Below, piece after piece: positions 1 through 6,498 of a DNA stretch of 7,016 bases (position 1 is the first letter of the stretch; each line of letters opens with the position of its first letter). The notes beneath the pieces are model-generated. The model did no database searches and was not told the origin of the DNA. It worked only from the letters and a program-made list of their open reading frames with translations. The DNA lies in the NCBI GenBank assembly GCA_903856875.1, contig CAIODE010000481.1, positions 1-7,016 of the forward strand. Direction: 5' to 3'. Origin of the DNA: an uncultured Burkholderiales bacterium (GTDB taxonomy: Bacteria > Pseudomonadota > Gammaproteobacteria > Burkholderiales > Burkholderiaceae_C). The position numbers were made by a program, and so were the translations under genes.

Positions 1-291
1 ACACTCAAGCGTTTAGGTTTGGTCAATGTGGTCACGCCTTCCATGGGATCTTTTCCCCAGGTCAATCCTGAGTTTGTGGTGAAAGCCAACCCCCAAATTA
101 TTTTCATGGGCGAGCGTGCTGCCACCGACCTCAAATCAAGGCCAGGTTGGAATCGGATTGAAGCCATTCAACAGCACAGAATTTGCAGCTTCACGCCAGA
201 CCAATCAGACATCATTGTGCGTTCAGGACCCCGAATTGCAGATGCTGCCGAGTTGATGGTGGCTTGTTTGAAACGGATCTACCCAGAATGA
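1..291 (+). CDS. btuF: BtuF/FecB-like periplasmic substrate-binding protein of a B12-type ABC importer (3' end only)
   Basis: This is the C-terminal 96 residues of a helical-backbone metal-receptor (class III) binding protein; the reading frame is open from the first base, so the start lies outside the window. The segment FPQVNPEFVVKANPQIIFMG, followed by RPGWNRIEAI and then CSFTPDQSDIIVRSGPRIADAAELM, matches the C-lobe of BtuF/FecB-like proteins, in which an 'NPE.. ..NPDVI' strand precedes a 'RPGW' helix and a 'RPGPR' loop. Such proteins capture a corrinoid or iron chelate in the periplasm and dock on the permease. The stop overlaps the permease start (ATGA at 288-291), so the two are probably co-translated. 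An in-frame TTG at 19 is internal and not a start. The family assignment is fairly sure. The B12 substrate, and hence the symbol, is inferred from resemblance and from the neighbouring genes; siderophore or haem binding is the alternative. Confidence 0.72.
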   Translation, partial: TLKRLGLVNVVTPSMGSFPQVNPEFVVKANPQIIFMGERAATDLKSRPGWNRIEAIQQHRICSFTPDQSDIIVRSGPRIADAAELMVACLKRIYPE

Positions 292-1298
292 ACGCCCGCA
301 AACTTTCATCGGCTGCAAAGCTGGCTTGGCACCTGGGCTTTTTACTTTTGTTGCTGCTCATGGCGGGCGCACTGGTGGGCAGTGAAGGTTGGGCTTGGGG
401 TCAGCTTCAAGCAGATACCAGTTTGATTGTTGACATTCGATTGCCGCGCACATTGGGTGCGTGTTTGGCGGGCGCCTTGTTGGGTTTGGCGGGCGTCTTG
501 GCACAAGGTCTTTTTAGAAATCCCTTGGCCGACCCGTATTTGTTGGGCAGCGCTTCGGGTGCCAGTTTGGGCGTGGCCGTTGGCATGGTCATGCTCAGTC
601 AACTCGATGTCTCGCCATGGTTCGTGCGTGTGGGCATTACGGGCATGGCTTTCATGGGCGCATGGTTGGCGGTGGCTTTGTCTTTGGTCTTGTCATGGGG
701 TGTTCAGCACACCCTCAGATTGTTGTTGGCTGGTGTGGTGGTGGGTGTGGTGTTTGGTGCCATTGCCTCTTTGCTGCTGGTCATGTTTCCGCAAATTCAA
801 GGCTCGGTGCAATCGTTCATGTTGGGCTCTACGGCCTATGTCAGTTGGCCTGCTTGCGCGCTCATGCTGGGTGTGCTGCTTGTTTCTTGGGTCGTTTCGG
901 TGGCGGCCAGTCCTTTGTTAGATGGTTTGGCTTTGGGCGAATTCACCGCACTCAGTTTGGGTTTGCCCGTTAAGTCTTTGCGCTGGGTGTTGTTGGGCGT
1001 GTTGGCCTTGTGCACAGCCGCTGCCGTGGCACAAACAGGGCTGATTGCTTTTGTGGGCCTGGCAGCACCGCATTTGGTCAGAGCCCGCGTGAAGGGTGTG
1101 CATGGCAAAACACTCAGCTTGTCTTGCCTAATGGGCGCTGTGCTGTTGGGCGGTGCCGATTTGTTGGCGCGAGGTTTGATGGCGCCCCTTGAATTGCCTG
1201 TGGGCGTTTTGACAGCGATTTTGGGGGGCGGTTACATGTTGTATTTGATGCGCGGCATGATTTCTAAGCCCGCAGGTGGCAGAGGAGGCGGCACATGA
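288..1298 (+). CDS. btuC: BtuC/FecCD-family ABC transporter permease
   Basis: This is an inner-membrane permease of 336 residues, the usual length for the FecCD family, almost entirely hydrophobic with about 8-10 likely membrane helices. Family landmarks are RLPR at residues 51-54, QGLFRNPLADPYLLG at 73-87 (the near-invariant 'QGxxRNPLADPxxLG' block), GLIAFVGLAAPHLVR at 251-265 in the region that couples to the ATPase, and PLELPVG at 300-306 before the last helix. It would form the homodimeric channel through which the binding protein delivers a corrinoid or iron chelate. I chose the ATG at 288, which overlaps the upstream stop by four bases. The same frame stays open upstream, with a start at 183, but that would add 35 residues lying inside the binding-protein gene. 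No clear Shine-Dalgarno precedes 288, consistent with translational coupling. The family is certain; the substrate is inferred. Confidence 0.9.
   Translation: MNARKLSSAAKLAWHLGFLLLLLLMAGALVGSEGWAWGQLQADTSLIVDIRLPRTLGACLAGALLGLAGVLAQGLFRNPLADPYLLGSASGASLGVAVGMVMLSQLDVSPWFVRVGITGMAFMGAWLAVALSLVLSWGVQHTLRLLLAGVVVGVVFGAIASLLLVMFPQIQGSVQSFMLGSTAYVSWPACALMLGVLLVSWVVSVAASPLLDGLALGEFTALSLGLPVKSLRWVLLGVLALCTAAAVAQTGLIAFVGLAAPHLVRARVKGVHGKTLSLSCLMGAVLLGGADLLARGLMAPLELPVGVLTAILGGGYMLYLMRGMISKPAGGRGGGT
1281..1288 (+). promoter_or_regulatory. Strong Shine-Dalgarno of the btuD-like ATPase gene
   Basis: AGAGGAGG lies at 1281-1288, inside the 3' end of the permease gene, six bases before the ATG at 1295. 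It is the clearest ribosome binding site in the window. It fixes the ATPase start even though that start overlaps the permease stop. Confidence 0.85.
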
Positions 1299-2080
1299 AC
1301 GCGCTGCACACAGTGGCATTAACGGCTCACAACATCACCGTCATGCATGATGAATTCACAGCAGTCAACAATGTGTCTCTCACTTTGCATGCGGGTGAAT
1401 GGGTGTCTTTGGTGGGGCCGAACGGCGCTGGCAAATCAAGCTTGCTCAAAGCTTTGGCTGGGTTAGCGCCTGCCGAAGGTGAAGTCAGTTTGTTAGGCAA
1501 GCCTTGGGCTGCATGGCACCGCCGCGAGCGCGCTCAAACACTGGCCTGGATGGGCCAAGCAGAAGCAGGCCAAGACGATCTGACGGTTTATGACGTGGCC
1601 ATGCTGGGCCGCTTGCCACATCAGTCTTGGCTTTCAACGCCCAGTACCAAAGACCATGCGGTGGTGGAAGTGGCCTTGAAAACTGTGCAGGCCTGGGATT
1701 GGCGCACGCGCAGTTTGGGGCAACTCTCTGGCGGTGAGCGTCAACGTGTTTTGTTGGCGCGCGCATTGGCTGTCCAAGCTCAGGTTTACCTCATGGACGA
1801 GCCCTTGGCAGGTGTCGACGTTCCGCATCAGGCCGATTGGTTGGAGTGGGTGCGTTGCTTAACAGAGGCAGGTGCTGCGGTGGTGAGTGTTTTGCACGAA
1901 CTCAATTTGGCATTGCAGGCCGATCGGGTTTGGGTGATGTCGGAGGGCCGATGGGTGCACTCGGGTTTGCCCAATGACAAGGACACGCGCCAAGCCTTGT
2001 CAGCTGTTTTTCAAAATCGATTGCAGTGGCATGAATGGCAAGATGAAGGTGTGACGCGCTGGGTGGCTTTGCCGAAGTAA
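1295..2080 (+). CDS. btuD: BtuD/FecE-family ABC transporter ATP-binding protein
   Basis: This 261-residue cytoplasmic ATPase powers the importer encoded just upstream. All nucleotide-binding motifs are present in order: Walker A GPNGAGKSS (residues 41-49), Q-loop Gln88, signature LSGGE (144-148), Walker B VYLMDE (164-169), D-loop GVD (173-175) and H-loop His201. The motif LHELNLALQADRV around the H-loop is characteristic of the B12/iron-chelate importer subfamily (BtuD, FecE, HmuV). The ATG at 1295 overlaps the permease stop (ATGA, 1295-1298) and has a strong Shine-Dalgarno, so binding protein, permease and ATPase form one coupled unit. The C-terminal tail after about residue 215 is typical of the group. 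The ATPase function is essentially certain; B12 rather than ferric-chelate import is inferred. The stop lies four bases from the convergent nth stop. Confidence 0.9.
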   Translation: MNALHTVALTAHNITVMHDEFTAVNNVSLTLHAGEWVSLVGPNGAGKSSLLKALAGLAPAEGEVSLLGKPWAAWHRRERAQTLAWMGQAEAGQDDLTVYDVAMLGRLPHQSWLSTPSTKDHAVVEVALKTVQAWDWRTRSLGQLSGGERQRVLLARALAVQAQVYLMDEPLAGVDVPHQADWLEWVRCLTEAGAAVVSVLHELNLALQADRVWVMSEGRWVHSGLPNDKDTRQALSAVFQNRLQWHEWQDEGVTRWVALPK

Positions 2081-2084
2081 TCTT

Positions 2085-2720
2085 TTAGCTTGTCGTTTTA
2101 GGCTTGAAATCGCAGTAAGCCGAAACAGCGCATTGATGGCACAAAGGTTTGCGGGCTTGGCACACATAGCGGCCATGCAAAATGAGCCAGTGGTGCGCAT
2201 CGACCAAGTACTTTTCTGGAATTCGCTTTAAAAGTTTCAACTCGACTTCGAGTGGATTTTTGCCAGGTCCAAGGCCCGTGCGGTTGCCTAATCGAAAGAT
2301 GTGCGTGTCGACCGCCATGGTGGGCTCGCCGAAAGCCACATTCAAGACCACATTGGCGGTTTTGCGGCCAACCCCTGGCAATGACTCCAGAGCTTCCCTA
2401 GAGCGGGGCACCACACCCTGGTATTGATCTCTCAAAATTTCACAGGTTTTGAGCAAATTGCTGGCCTTGTTTCGGTACAGCCCAATGGTCTTGAGGTACT
2501 TTTCAAGCCCTTCTTGCCCTAAAGCCAAGATGGCCTCGGGGGTGTTGGCCACCGGAAAGAGTTTGCGGGTGGCTTTGTTCACGCTCACGTCGGTGGCCTG
2601 GGCTGACAGCAGCACCGCCGTCACAAGCTCAAACACCGAGGTGTAGGCCAACTCGGTGGTGGGCAGGGGGTTGGCTTGTTTCAGGGTGTGAAAAAAGAGT
2701 TCGATGTTGTGTGCGTTCAT
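2085..2720 (-). CDS. nth: Endonuclease III, DNA glycosylase/AP lyase
   Basis: This base-excision-repair enzyme removes oxidised pyrimidines and cuts the abasic site by beta-elimination. Its 211 residues equal the E. coli Nth length, and key residues fall at the same numbers: helix-hairpin-helix LPGVGRKTANVV (residues 114-125) with catalytic Lys120, catalytic Asp138 in VDTHIFR, and the 4Fe-4S cysteines 187, 194, 197 and 203 (C-x6-C-x2-C-x5-C). LLSAQATDVSVNKAT (37-51) is the conserved DNA-contacting segment. I start at the ATG whose complement is at 2718-2720, because it aligns with E. coli Met1. The frame continues upstream to 2780 but would add 20 unrelated residues and overlap the divergent aminotransferase gene. 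No clear Shine-Dalgarno is visible. The gene diverges from the aminotransferase gene and converges on the ABC ATPase gene. Confidence 0.97.
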   Translation of the reverse strand: MNAHNIELFFHTLKQANPLPTTELAYTSVFELVTAVLLSAQATDVSVNKATRKLFPVANTPEAILALGQEGLEKYLKTIGLYRNKASNLLKTCEILRDQYQGVVPRSREALESLPGVGRKTANVVLNVAFGEPTMAVDTHIFRLGNRTGLGPGKNPLEVELKLLKRIPEKYLVDAHHWLILHGRYVCQARKPLCHQCAVSAYCDFKPKTTS

Positions 2721-2768
2721 GATAGAAAATGTGAGAATTGACCAACCGTGTTTGAGAGAAGATACACC
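2721..2768. promoter_or_regulatory. 48-bp divergent intergenic region between nth and the aminotransferase gene
   Basis: The start codons of two divergent genes are only 48 bp apart, so their promoters must either overlap here or lie within the neighbouring coding sequence. The region is AT-richer than its flanks. I could not identify a well-spaced -35/-10 pair on either strand, nor a clear operator palindrome, so the regulatory role is inferred from gene arrangement only. Confidence 0.35.
2754..2761 (+). promoter_or_regulatory. Probable Shine-Dalgarno of the aminotransferase gene
   Basis: GAGAGAAG at 2754-2761 is a purine-rich, imperfect Shine-Dalgarno seven bases before the ATG at 2769. 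It favours that ATG over the in-frame GTG at 2748, which would place this element inside the coding sequence. Confidence 0.5.
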
Positions 2769-3998
2769 ATGTCCTTGCAATTTGCAGATCGTTTGAACAA
2801 TGTCGAAACTTCAGCCATTCGGGAGTTGTTCAAACTTCTGGGCAGGCCCGGCATCATCAGTTTTGCCGGTGGCTTCCCCGACAGTGCCATGTTTGACGTC
2901 GAAGGCATTCGCGAAGCCTCTTCTTTGGCCCTGTCACAAGAACCCGGTGCCGCACTTCAGTATGGCGCCACAGAAGGTTACGGCCCATTGCGCGAGCAGT
3001 TGGCCCATTTCATGGGGCAGAAGGGCGTGCAAGGCTTGTCGGCTGAGCAACTCATTGTGACCACAGGCAGCCAGCAAGCGTTAGACCTCATTGGTAAAAC
3101 CATGATCAGCCCCGGTGACAAAGTCATTGTGGAAGGCCCCACTTTCTTGGCCACCATTCAGTGCTTCAGACTTTACGGTGCCGAACTCATTTCTGCGCCA
3201 GTCGATGGCCATGGTGTCAACACCGAGGCTCTCGAAAAACTCATTGCCGAACATCGCCCCAAATTTGTGTACGTCATTCCCACCTTTGGCAACCCAACAG
3301 GTGCGTTGCTTAACTTAGAGCGCCGCAAAAAGTTGCTCGAGTTAGCCGTCCAATACGAAACGCTTTTGGTGGAAGACGACCCTTACGGCGATTTGTATTT
3401 CAAAGATGCGCCGCCCCCCAGTTTGCTCTCCTTGAGTGACCAAGTGCCAGGCAGTCGCGATTGGTTGGTGCACTGCGGCTCTTTGTCAAAAGTCTTAAGC
3501 CCAGGCCTGCGTGTGGGTTGGATGATTGCACCGTCCGAACTTTTAAGCCGCGCCGTCATGTGCAAGCAATTCAGCGATGCGCACACCAGCACCTTTGCGC
3601 AAGCCACAGCCGCGCAATACCTCAAGGCAGGCCGCATGCCAGCCACCTTGAACAAGGTGCGACAGGTGTATGCCGTTCGCGCGCAAACCATGTGCGATGC
3701 GCTGCGCAAAAATTTAGGCGATGCCATTTCATTTGTGCAACCCCAAGGCGGTTTGTTTGTGTGGGCCAGCCTCACGGGTGCAAGTGGCAAAGTGAAAGAT
3801 GGCAATGCGTTTGCCAAAATGGCCATCGAAAAAGGCGTAGCCTTTGTGCCGGGTGAACCTTTCTTTTGCCAGAACCCCGATCACAGTACTTTGCGCTTTA
3901 GCTTTGCTACCGTGGGTGAAGACAAAATTTTGGAAGGTGTTGACCGGTTGAAACAAGCCATGGATGCTTCGGCTTCATCGGCGTCCACAGCGTCTTGA
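2769..3998 (+). CDS. PLP-dependent class I/II aminotransferase (2-aminoadipate/aromatic, LysN/KAT-II-like)
   Basis: This cytoplasmic fold-type I transaminase has 409 residues, close to the roughly 400 typical of the group. Visible landmarks are SFAGGFPD (residues 31-38), the substrate-side loop characteristic of the 2-aminoadipate/MocR-like subgroup; QYGATEGYGPLR; the TTGSQQALDLIGK phosphate-binding region; NPTG at 175-178; EDDPYG with Asp203 and Tyr206, which contact the cofactor; SLSK with the Schiff-base Lys241, followed by PGLRVGW; and Arg376 in LRFSF for the substrate carboxylate. There is no N-terminal GntR helix-turn-helix, so it is an enzyme and not a MocR regulator. These relatives transfer amino groups from 2-aminoadipate, aromatic or branched-chain amino acids to 2-oxoglutarate; the actual substrate cannot be read from sequence. 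The last dozen residues are a Ser/Ala-rich low-complexity tail. The stop overlaps a possible TTG start of the next gene, suggesting an operon. Confidence 0.9.
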   Translation: MSLQFADRLNNVETSAIRELFKLLGRPGIISFAGGFPDSAMFDVEGIREASSLALSQEPGAALQYGATEGYGPLREQLAHFMGQKGVQGLSAEQLIVTTGSQQALDLIGKTMISPGDKVIVEGPTFLATIQCFRLYGAELISAPVDGHGVNTEALEKLIAEHRPKFVYVIPTFGNPTGALLNLERRKKLLELAVQYETLLVEDDPYGDLYFKDAPPPSLLSLSDQVPGSRDWLVHCGSLSKVLSPGLRVGWMIAPSELLSRAVMCKQFSDAHTSTFAQATAAQYLKAGRMPATLNKVRQVYAVRAQTMCDALRKNLGDAISFVQPQGGLFVWASLTGASGKVKDGNAFAKMAIEKGVAFVPGEPFFCQNPDHSTLRFSFATVGEDKILEGVDRLKQAMDASASSASTAS

Positions 3999-4003
3999 CC
4001 TCA

Positions 4004-4819
4004 ATGAACATTCAAGGCGTTGATATTCGAATTGAAGGCAAGGGTTCCGAAACGCTGCTCATGTTGCATGGTTGGCCCGATACCTCAGCCCTTTGGAACG
4101 ACACTGTACAAGCACTGAGTGAAACGGATCAATGTGTGCGTTTTACACTGCCAGCATTTGATGCCCAAGCGCCCATGCCGCCCAAGTCAATGGCGCAAAT
4201 GGTGAGCTTCATCGATGAGTTGGTCACTGCCGTCAGTCCTCAAAAACCTGTCACCTTGGTTTTGCACGATTGGGGCTGTGTTTTTGGTTATGAATATGCA
4301 GCTCTGTACCCAGAGCGTGTCAAGCGCATGGTGGCCGTTGACGTGGGCGATCACAACTCACATGCGCTTCTTTCGTCTTGGTCTGCCAAAGCCAAATGGG
4401 GCGTTTTCAGCTATCAAATTTGGTTGGCTATGGCTTGGCAAATAGCGCGCTGGTTTGCATTGCCAGGAAGGGCATTGGCCAACCGCATGACACGGTCTAT
4501 GGCAAAAGCCTTAAGGTGCCCCAGTCCGCTTGCCGACATGCACAGCGGCATGAATTCTCCTTATGCCATGAAGTGGATGGGCTCTTTAGGCGGCTTTGAT
4601 AAGGCAGCCAATGTGCTCAAGCTATTGCCTATGGCTCGACCCATGTTGTATGTCTATGGCCGCCGCAAACCGTTCATGTTTCATTCGCCTGAGTGGCTTG
4701 CAAAAATTGCAGCCCATCCTGGTTCGCGTGTAGAAGAATTTGACACGGGCCATTGGGTGATGAGCGCCAAACCCGAGCTGTTCACTGCATTGCTTAAAGA
4801 ATGGTTGTTGACGTCATGA
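4004..4819 (+). CDS. Alpha/beta hydrolase with Asp nucleophile (epoxide hydrolase/dehalogenase-like)
   Basis: This is a probably soluble hydrolase of 271 residues. HGWPD (residues 22-26) is the oxyanion-loop motif. LHDWG at the nucleophile elbow gives Asp89 as nucleophile, as in epoxide hydrolases and haloalkane dehalogenases rather than the Ser of esterases. GHW supplies the catalytic His250. A helical cap of roughly residues 118-205 is rich in Trp and Met and has Tyr137 and Tyr187 as candidate epoxide-activating tyrosines. The usual Asp after strand 7 is not apparent: the segment reads YGRRKPFMFH (from about 218). Asp113 or Asp116 after strand 6 could substitute. I chose the ATG at 4004; a TTG at 3995 would overlap the preceding stop and add three residues, and neither has a good Shine-Dalgarno. 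Its position between a transaminase and phoD suggests co-expression but not a known pathway. Substrate unknown. Confidence 0.85.
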   Translation: MNIQGVDIRIEGKGSETLLMLHGWPDTSALWNDTVQALSETDQCVRFTLPAFDAQAPMPPKSMAQMVSFIDELVTAVSPQKPVTLVLHDWGCVFGYEYAALYPERVKRMVAVDVGDHNSHALLSSWSAKAKWGVFSYQIWLAMAWQIARWFALPGRALANRMTRSMAKALRCPSPLADMHSGMNSPYAMKWMGSLGGFDKAANVLKLLPMARPMLYVYGRRKPFMFHSPEWLAKIAAHPGSRVEEFDTGHWVMSAKPELFTALLKEWLLTS

Positions 4820-6435
4820 AAAATGGACAAACTGAATCTCTGCTGTCACCAGCCTCCAACACCCGCAGGGATATTTTGAAATGGGCTGCCTTGGCTTCAG
4901 CGCCGGTCTCGTTCAGTTTATCGATGGCCCAAACACCTTTGAGGCACAACCCATTTTCTTTGGGCGTGGCCAGTGGATCACCCAATCACCATTCAGTGGT
5001 GTTGTGGACCCGCCTCATGCCAGAGTTAGCCAGTGGCAATTCGCAATTTGCTACAAGCGATGTGTCGGTTAAATGGGAAGTGGCGGACGACGATGGCTTC
5101 AAAGTCAATCGCCGCACTGGCCAAGTGGTGGCCATGGCCGCGTTGGCGCATTCGGTGCATTTGGAACTTGATCAATTGCTAAGCGATCGATGGTACTTCT
5201 ATCGTTTTCAAATTGGCGATGCGCAAAGTACCGTAGGTAGGACCAGAACTCTGCCGCATCCTGAAGCTGTGGTGCAAAAACTTCGCGTAGCCTACGCCTC
5301 GTGCCAGCGATGGGAGCATGGCTACTTCAGCGCCTACGACCACATGTGCCAAGAAAACTTAGACATGGTGCTGTTCTTAGGCGATTACATCTATGAATAC
5401 GCGGGTGCTGCCAACGCGGTTCGATTGCCTACGGGTGGCTGGGTGAACAGTTTGTCCGATTACCGCGATCGGTATGCTTTGCATAAAAGTGAAAAAGGTT
5501 TACAGGCTATGCATGCGCAGTGTCCGTGGCTTATCACTTGGGACGATCATGAAGTGTCTAACGACTATGCAGGCTTGGAAAGAGGTCAGAGCGGCAACAT
5601 CAGTATCGATTTTGCAGCGCAACGTGCGCGCGCTTACCAAGCGTTTTACGAGCACATGCCATTGCGTGCCAGTGCCCTTACGCGCGCCATTGAAGGTTTG
5701 GCCACAGGCGCTGAGATGCGCATCTATGGTGAAGTGGCTTACGGAAAATTGGCCAATTTTTATTTGCTAGACGATCGCCAATACCGCGATAGGCAAGTTT
5801 GCAATAAAGGCTTCGGCTATGGTTCGGGTTGGGTCGATCCTGATCAATGCGAAGCATGGCTTGACCCAAAAAGAACACTTTTGGGGATGCCACAAGAGAA
5901 GTGGATTGACCAAAGCTTTGCCAAAGCCCGCAACGACCAACGCACCTGGAATGTTTTGGCCCAACAAACGTTGTTTGGCAGGCGTGATTACAAAATAGGC
6001 GAAGGCTATTACCTTTGGAATGACGGATGGGACGGCTATTCATCGGCGCGCCAACGTCTGACGCAGTCCATGCAAAACCAAGCACTCAAAAACCCCGTGC
6101 TTATTGGTGGTGATGTGCACGAAAACTGGGTGGGCCATGTCATGGCCGACGCCTACAAAGACGGCAGCGCCAAAATTGGCGTGGAGTTTTGTGGTTCTGG
6201 CATTACGGCGCGCTCTGCAGGCAATTCAAAGTTGGCTGCTCGCTTGGCTGAAAACCCGCACTTCGTATTTGCAGACAGTGAGCGCAAAGGTTATGGTGTG
6301 GTGGAGTTCACGGCCAAGCAAATTCAAACGGAGCTAAGGGTGGTTGACGATGTGCGGCAACAGCAAACCAAAATTGAAACCTTGGCCAAGTTTTCGGTGG
6401 AGGCTGGGGTGCCGCAGATCAATCGCTTGGCCTAA
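4816..6435 (+). CDS. phoD: PhoD-family alkaline phosphatase/phosphodiesterase, Tat-exported
   Basis: This 539-residue protein is predicted to be exported and to cleave phosphate mono- or diesters outside the cytoplasm. A twin-arginine signal (TRRDILK, Arg17-Arg18) precedes a hydrophobic stretch and a likely cleavage site after Ala38 (SMA-QT). An N-terminal beta-sandwich domain starts at about HNPFSLGVASGSP and includes VVLWTRL. The metallophosphatase domain shows ASCQ with Cys163, FLGDYIYEY with metal-ligand candidate Asp190, WDDHEVSNDY with Asp243, Asp244, His245 and Asn249, GGDVHENW with Asp433 and His435, and a late CGSGITA. PhoD enzymes use Ca and Fe at the active site and export through Tat, which fits this signal. 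I chose the ATG at 4816, which overlaps the hydrolase stop (ATGA). The ATG at 4801 would add five residues. No pho-box-like element is evident directly upstream, so phosphate control is unproven. Substrate preference is not determinable from sequence. Confidence 0.93.
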   Translation: MKNGQTESLLSPASNTRRDILKWAALASAPVSFSLSMAQTPLRHNPFSLGVASGSPNHHSVVLWTRLMPELASGNSQFATSDVSVKWEVADDDGFKVNRRTGQVVAMAALAHSVHLELDQLLSDRWYFYRFQIGDAQSTVGRTRTLPHPEAVVQKLRVAYASCQRWEHGYFSAYDHMCQENLDMVLFLGDYIYEYAGAANAVRLPTGGWVNSLSDYRDRYALHKSEKGLQAMHAQCPWLITWDDHEVSNDYAGLERGQSGNISIDFAAQRARAYQAFYEHMPLRASALTRAIEGLATGAEMRIYGEVAYGKLANFYLLDDRQYRDRQVCNKGFGYGSGWVDPDQCEAWLDPKRTLLGMPQEKWIDQSFAKARNDQRTWNVLAQQTLFGRRDYKIGEGYYLWNDGWDGYSSARQRLTQSMQNQALKNPVLIGGDVHENWVGHVMADAYKDGSAKIGVEFCGSGITARSAGNSKLAARLAENPHFVFADSERKGYGVVEFTAKQIQTELRVVDDVRQQQTKIETLAKFSVEAGVPQINRLA

Positions 6436-6450
6436 GCGTTTTGCCAAAGC

Positions 6451-6488
6451 TCATGCAATAAGTCAATCCAATAAGCCAATGCAATAAG
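6451..6488. repeat. Three imperfect 12-13 bp tandem repeats in the phoD-serB spacer
   Basis: Consecutive units occupy 6451-6462, 6463-6475 and 6476-6488. Each ends in CAATAAG preceded by a variable TCATG, TCAATC or CCAATG. They sit in the 62 bp between the convergent stops of phoD and serB. The motifs TAAGCG and GCTTGGC also occur both at the end of phoD (6433-6438, 6425-6431) and just before the serB stop (6485-6490, 6490-6496). The function is unknown; local slippage duplication is the simplest explanation. Confidence 0.6.
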
Positions 6489-6498
6489 CGCTTGGCTT
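6473..6498. terminator. Possible hairpin/bidirectional terminator between phoD and serB
   Basis: AAGCCAA at 6473-6479 is a perfect inverted complement of TTGGCTT at 6492-6498. Two more pairs (6481-6482 with 6490-6491) extend the stem to nine pairs around one bulged T, leaving a seven-base loop. It lies between convergent genes and touches the serB stop. There is no real T-tract on either side, so intrinsic termination is only a possibility. Confidence 0.35.

Noticed and set aside
183..287. 35-residue N-terminal extension of the permease
   Set aside because: It lies inside the binding-protein gene in another frame, is Cys/His/Arg-rich and unlike FecCD N-termini; the ATGA overlap at 288 is the natural start.
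427..921. 164-residue open frame on the + strand inside the permease gene
   Set aside because: It is a shifted-frame shadow of btuC with an implausible Trp/Cys-rich composition and no recognisable motif.
2748..2768. GTG start adding seven residues to the aminotransferase
   Set aside because: A purine-rich Shine-Dalgarno-like element lies between it and the ATG at 2769, and the family usually begins close to the latter.
2721..2780. N-terminal extension of endonuclease III to 231 residues
   Set aside because: The added 20 residues do not match Nth proteins and would overlap the divergent aminotransferase start; Met at 2720 gives exact E. coli numbering.
3383..3826. 147-residue antisense open frame opposite the aminotransferase gene
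   Set aside because: The sense strand has a full set of PLP-enzyme motifs. The antisense product resembles no family and has no ribosome binding site; it is an effect of codon bias.
5678..6085. 135-residue antisense open frame opposite phoD
   Set aside because: It lies opposite conserved metallophosphatase sequence, has no recognisable domain and is consistent with a codon-bias shadow.
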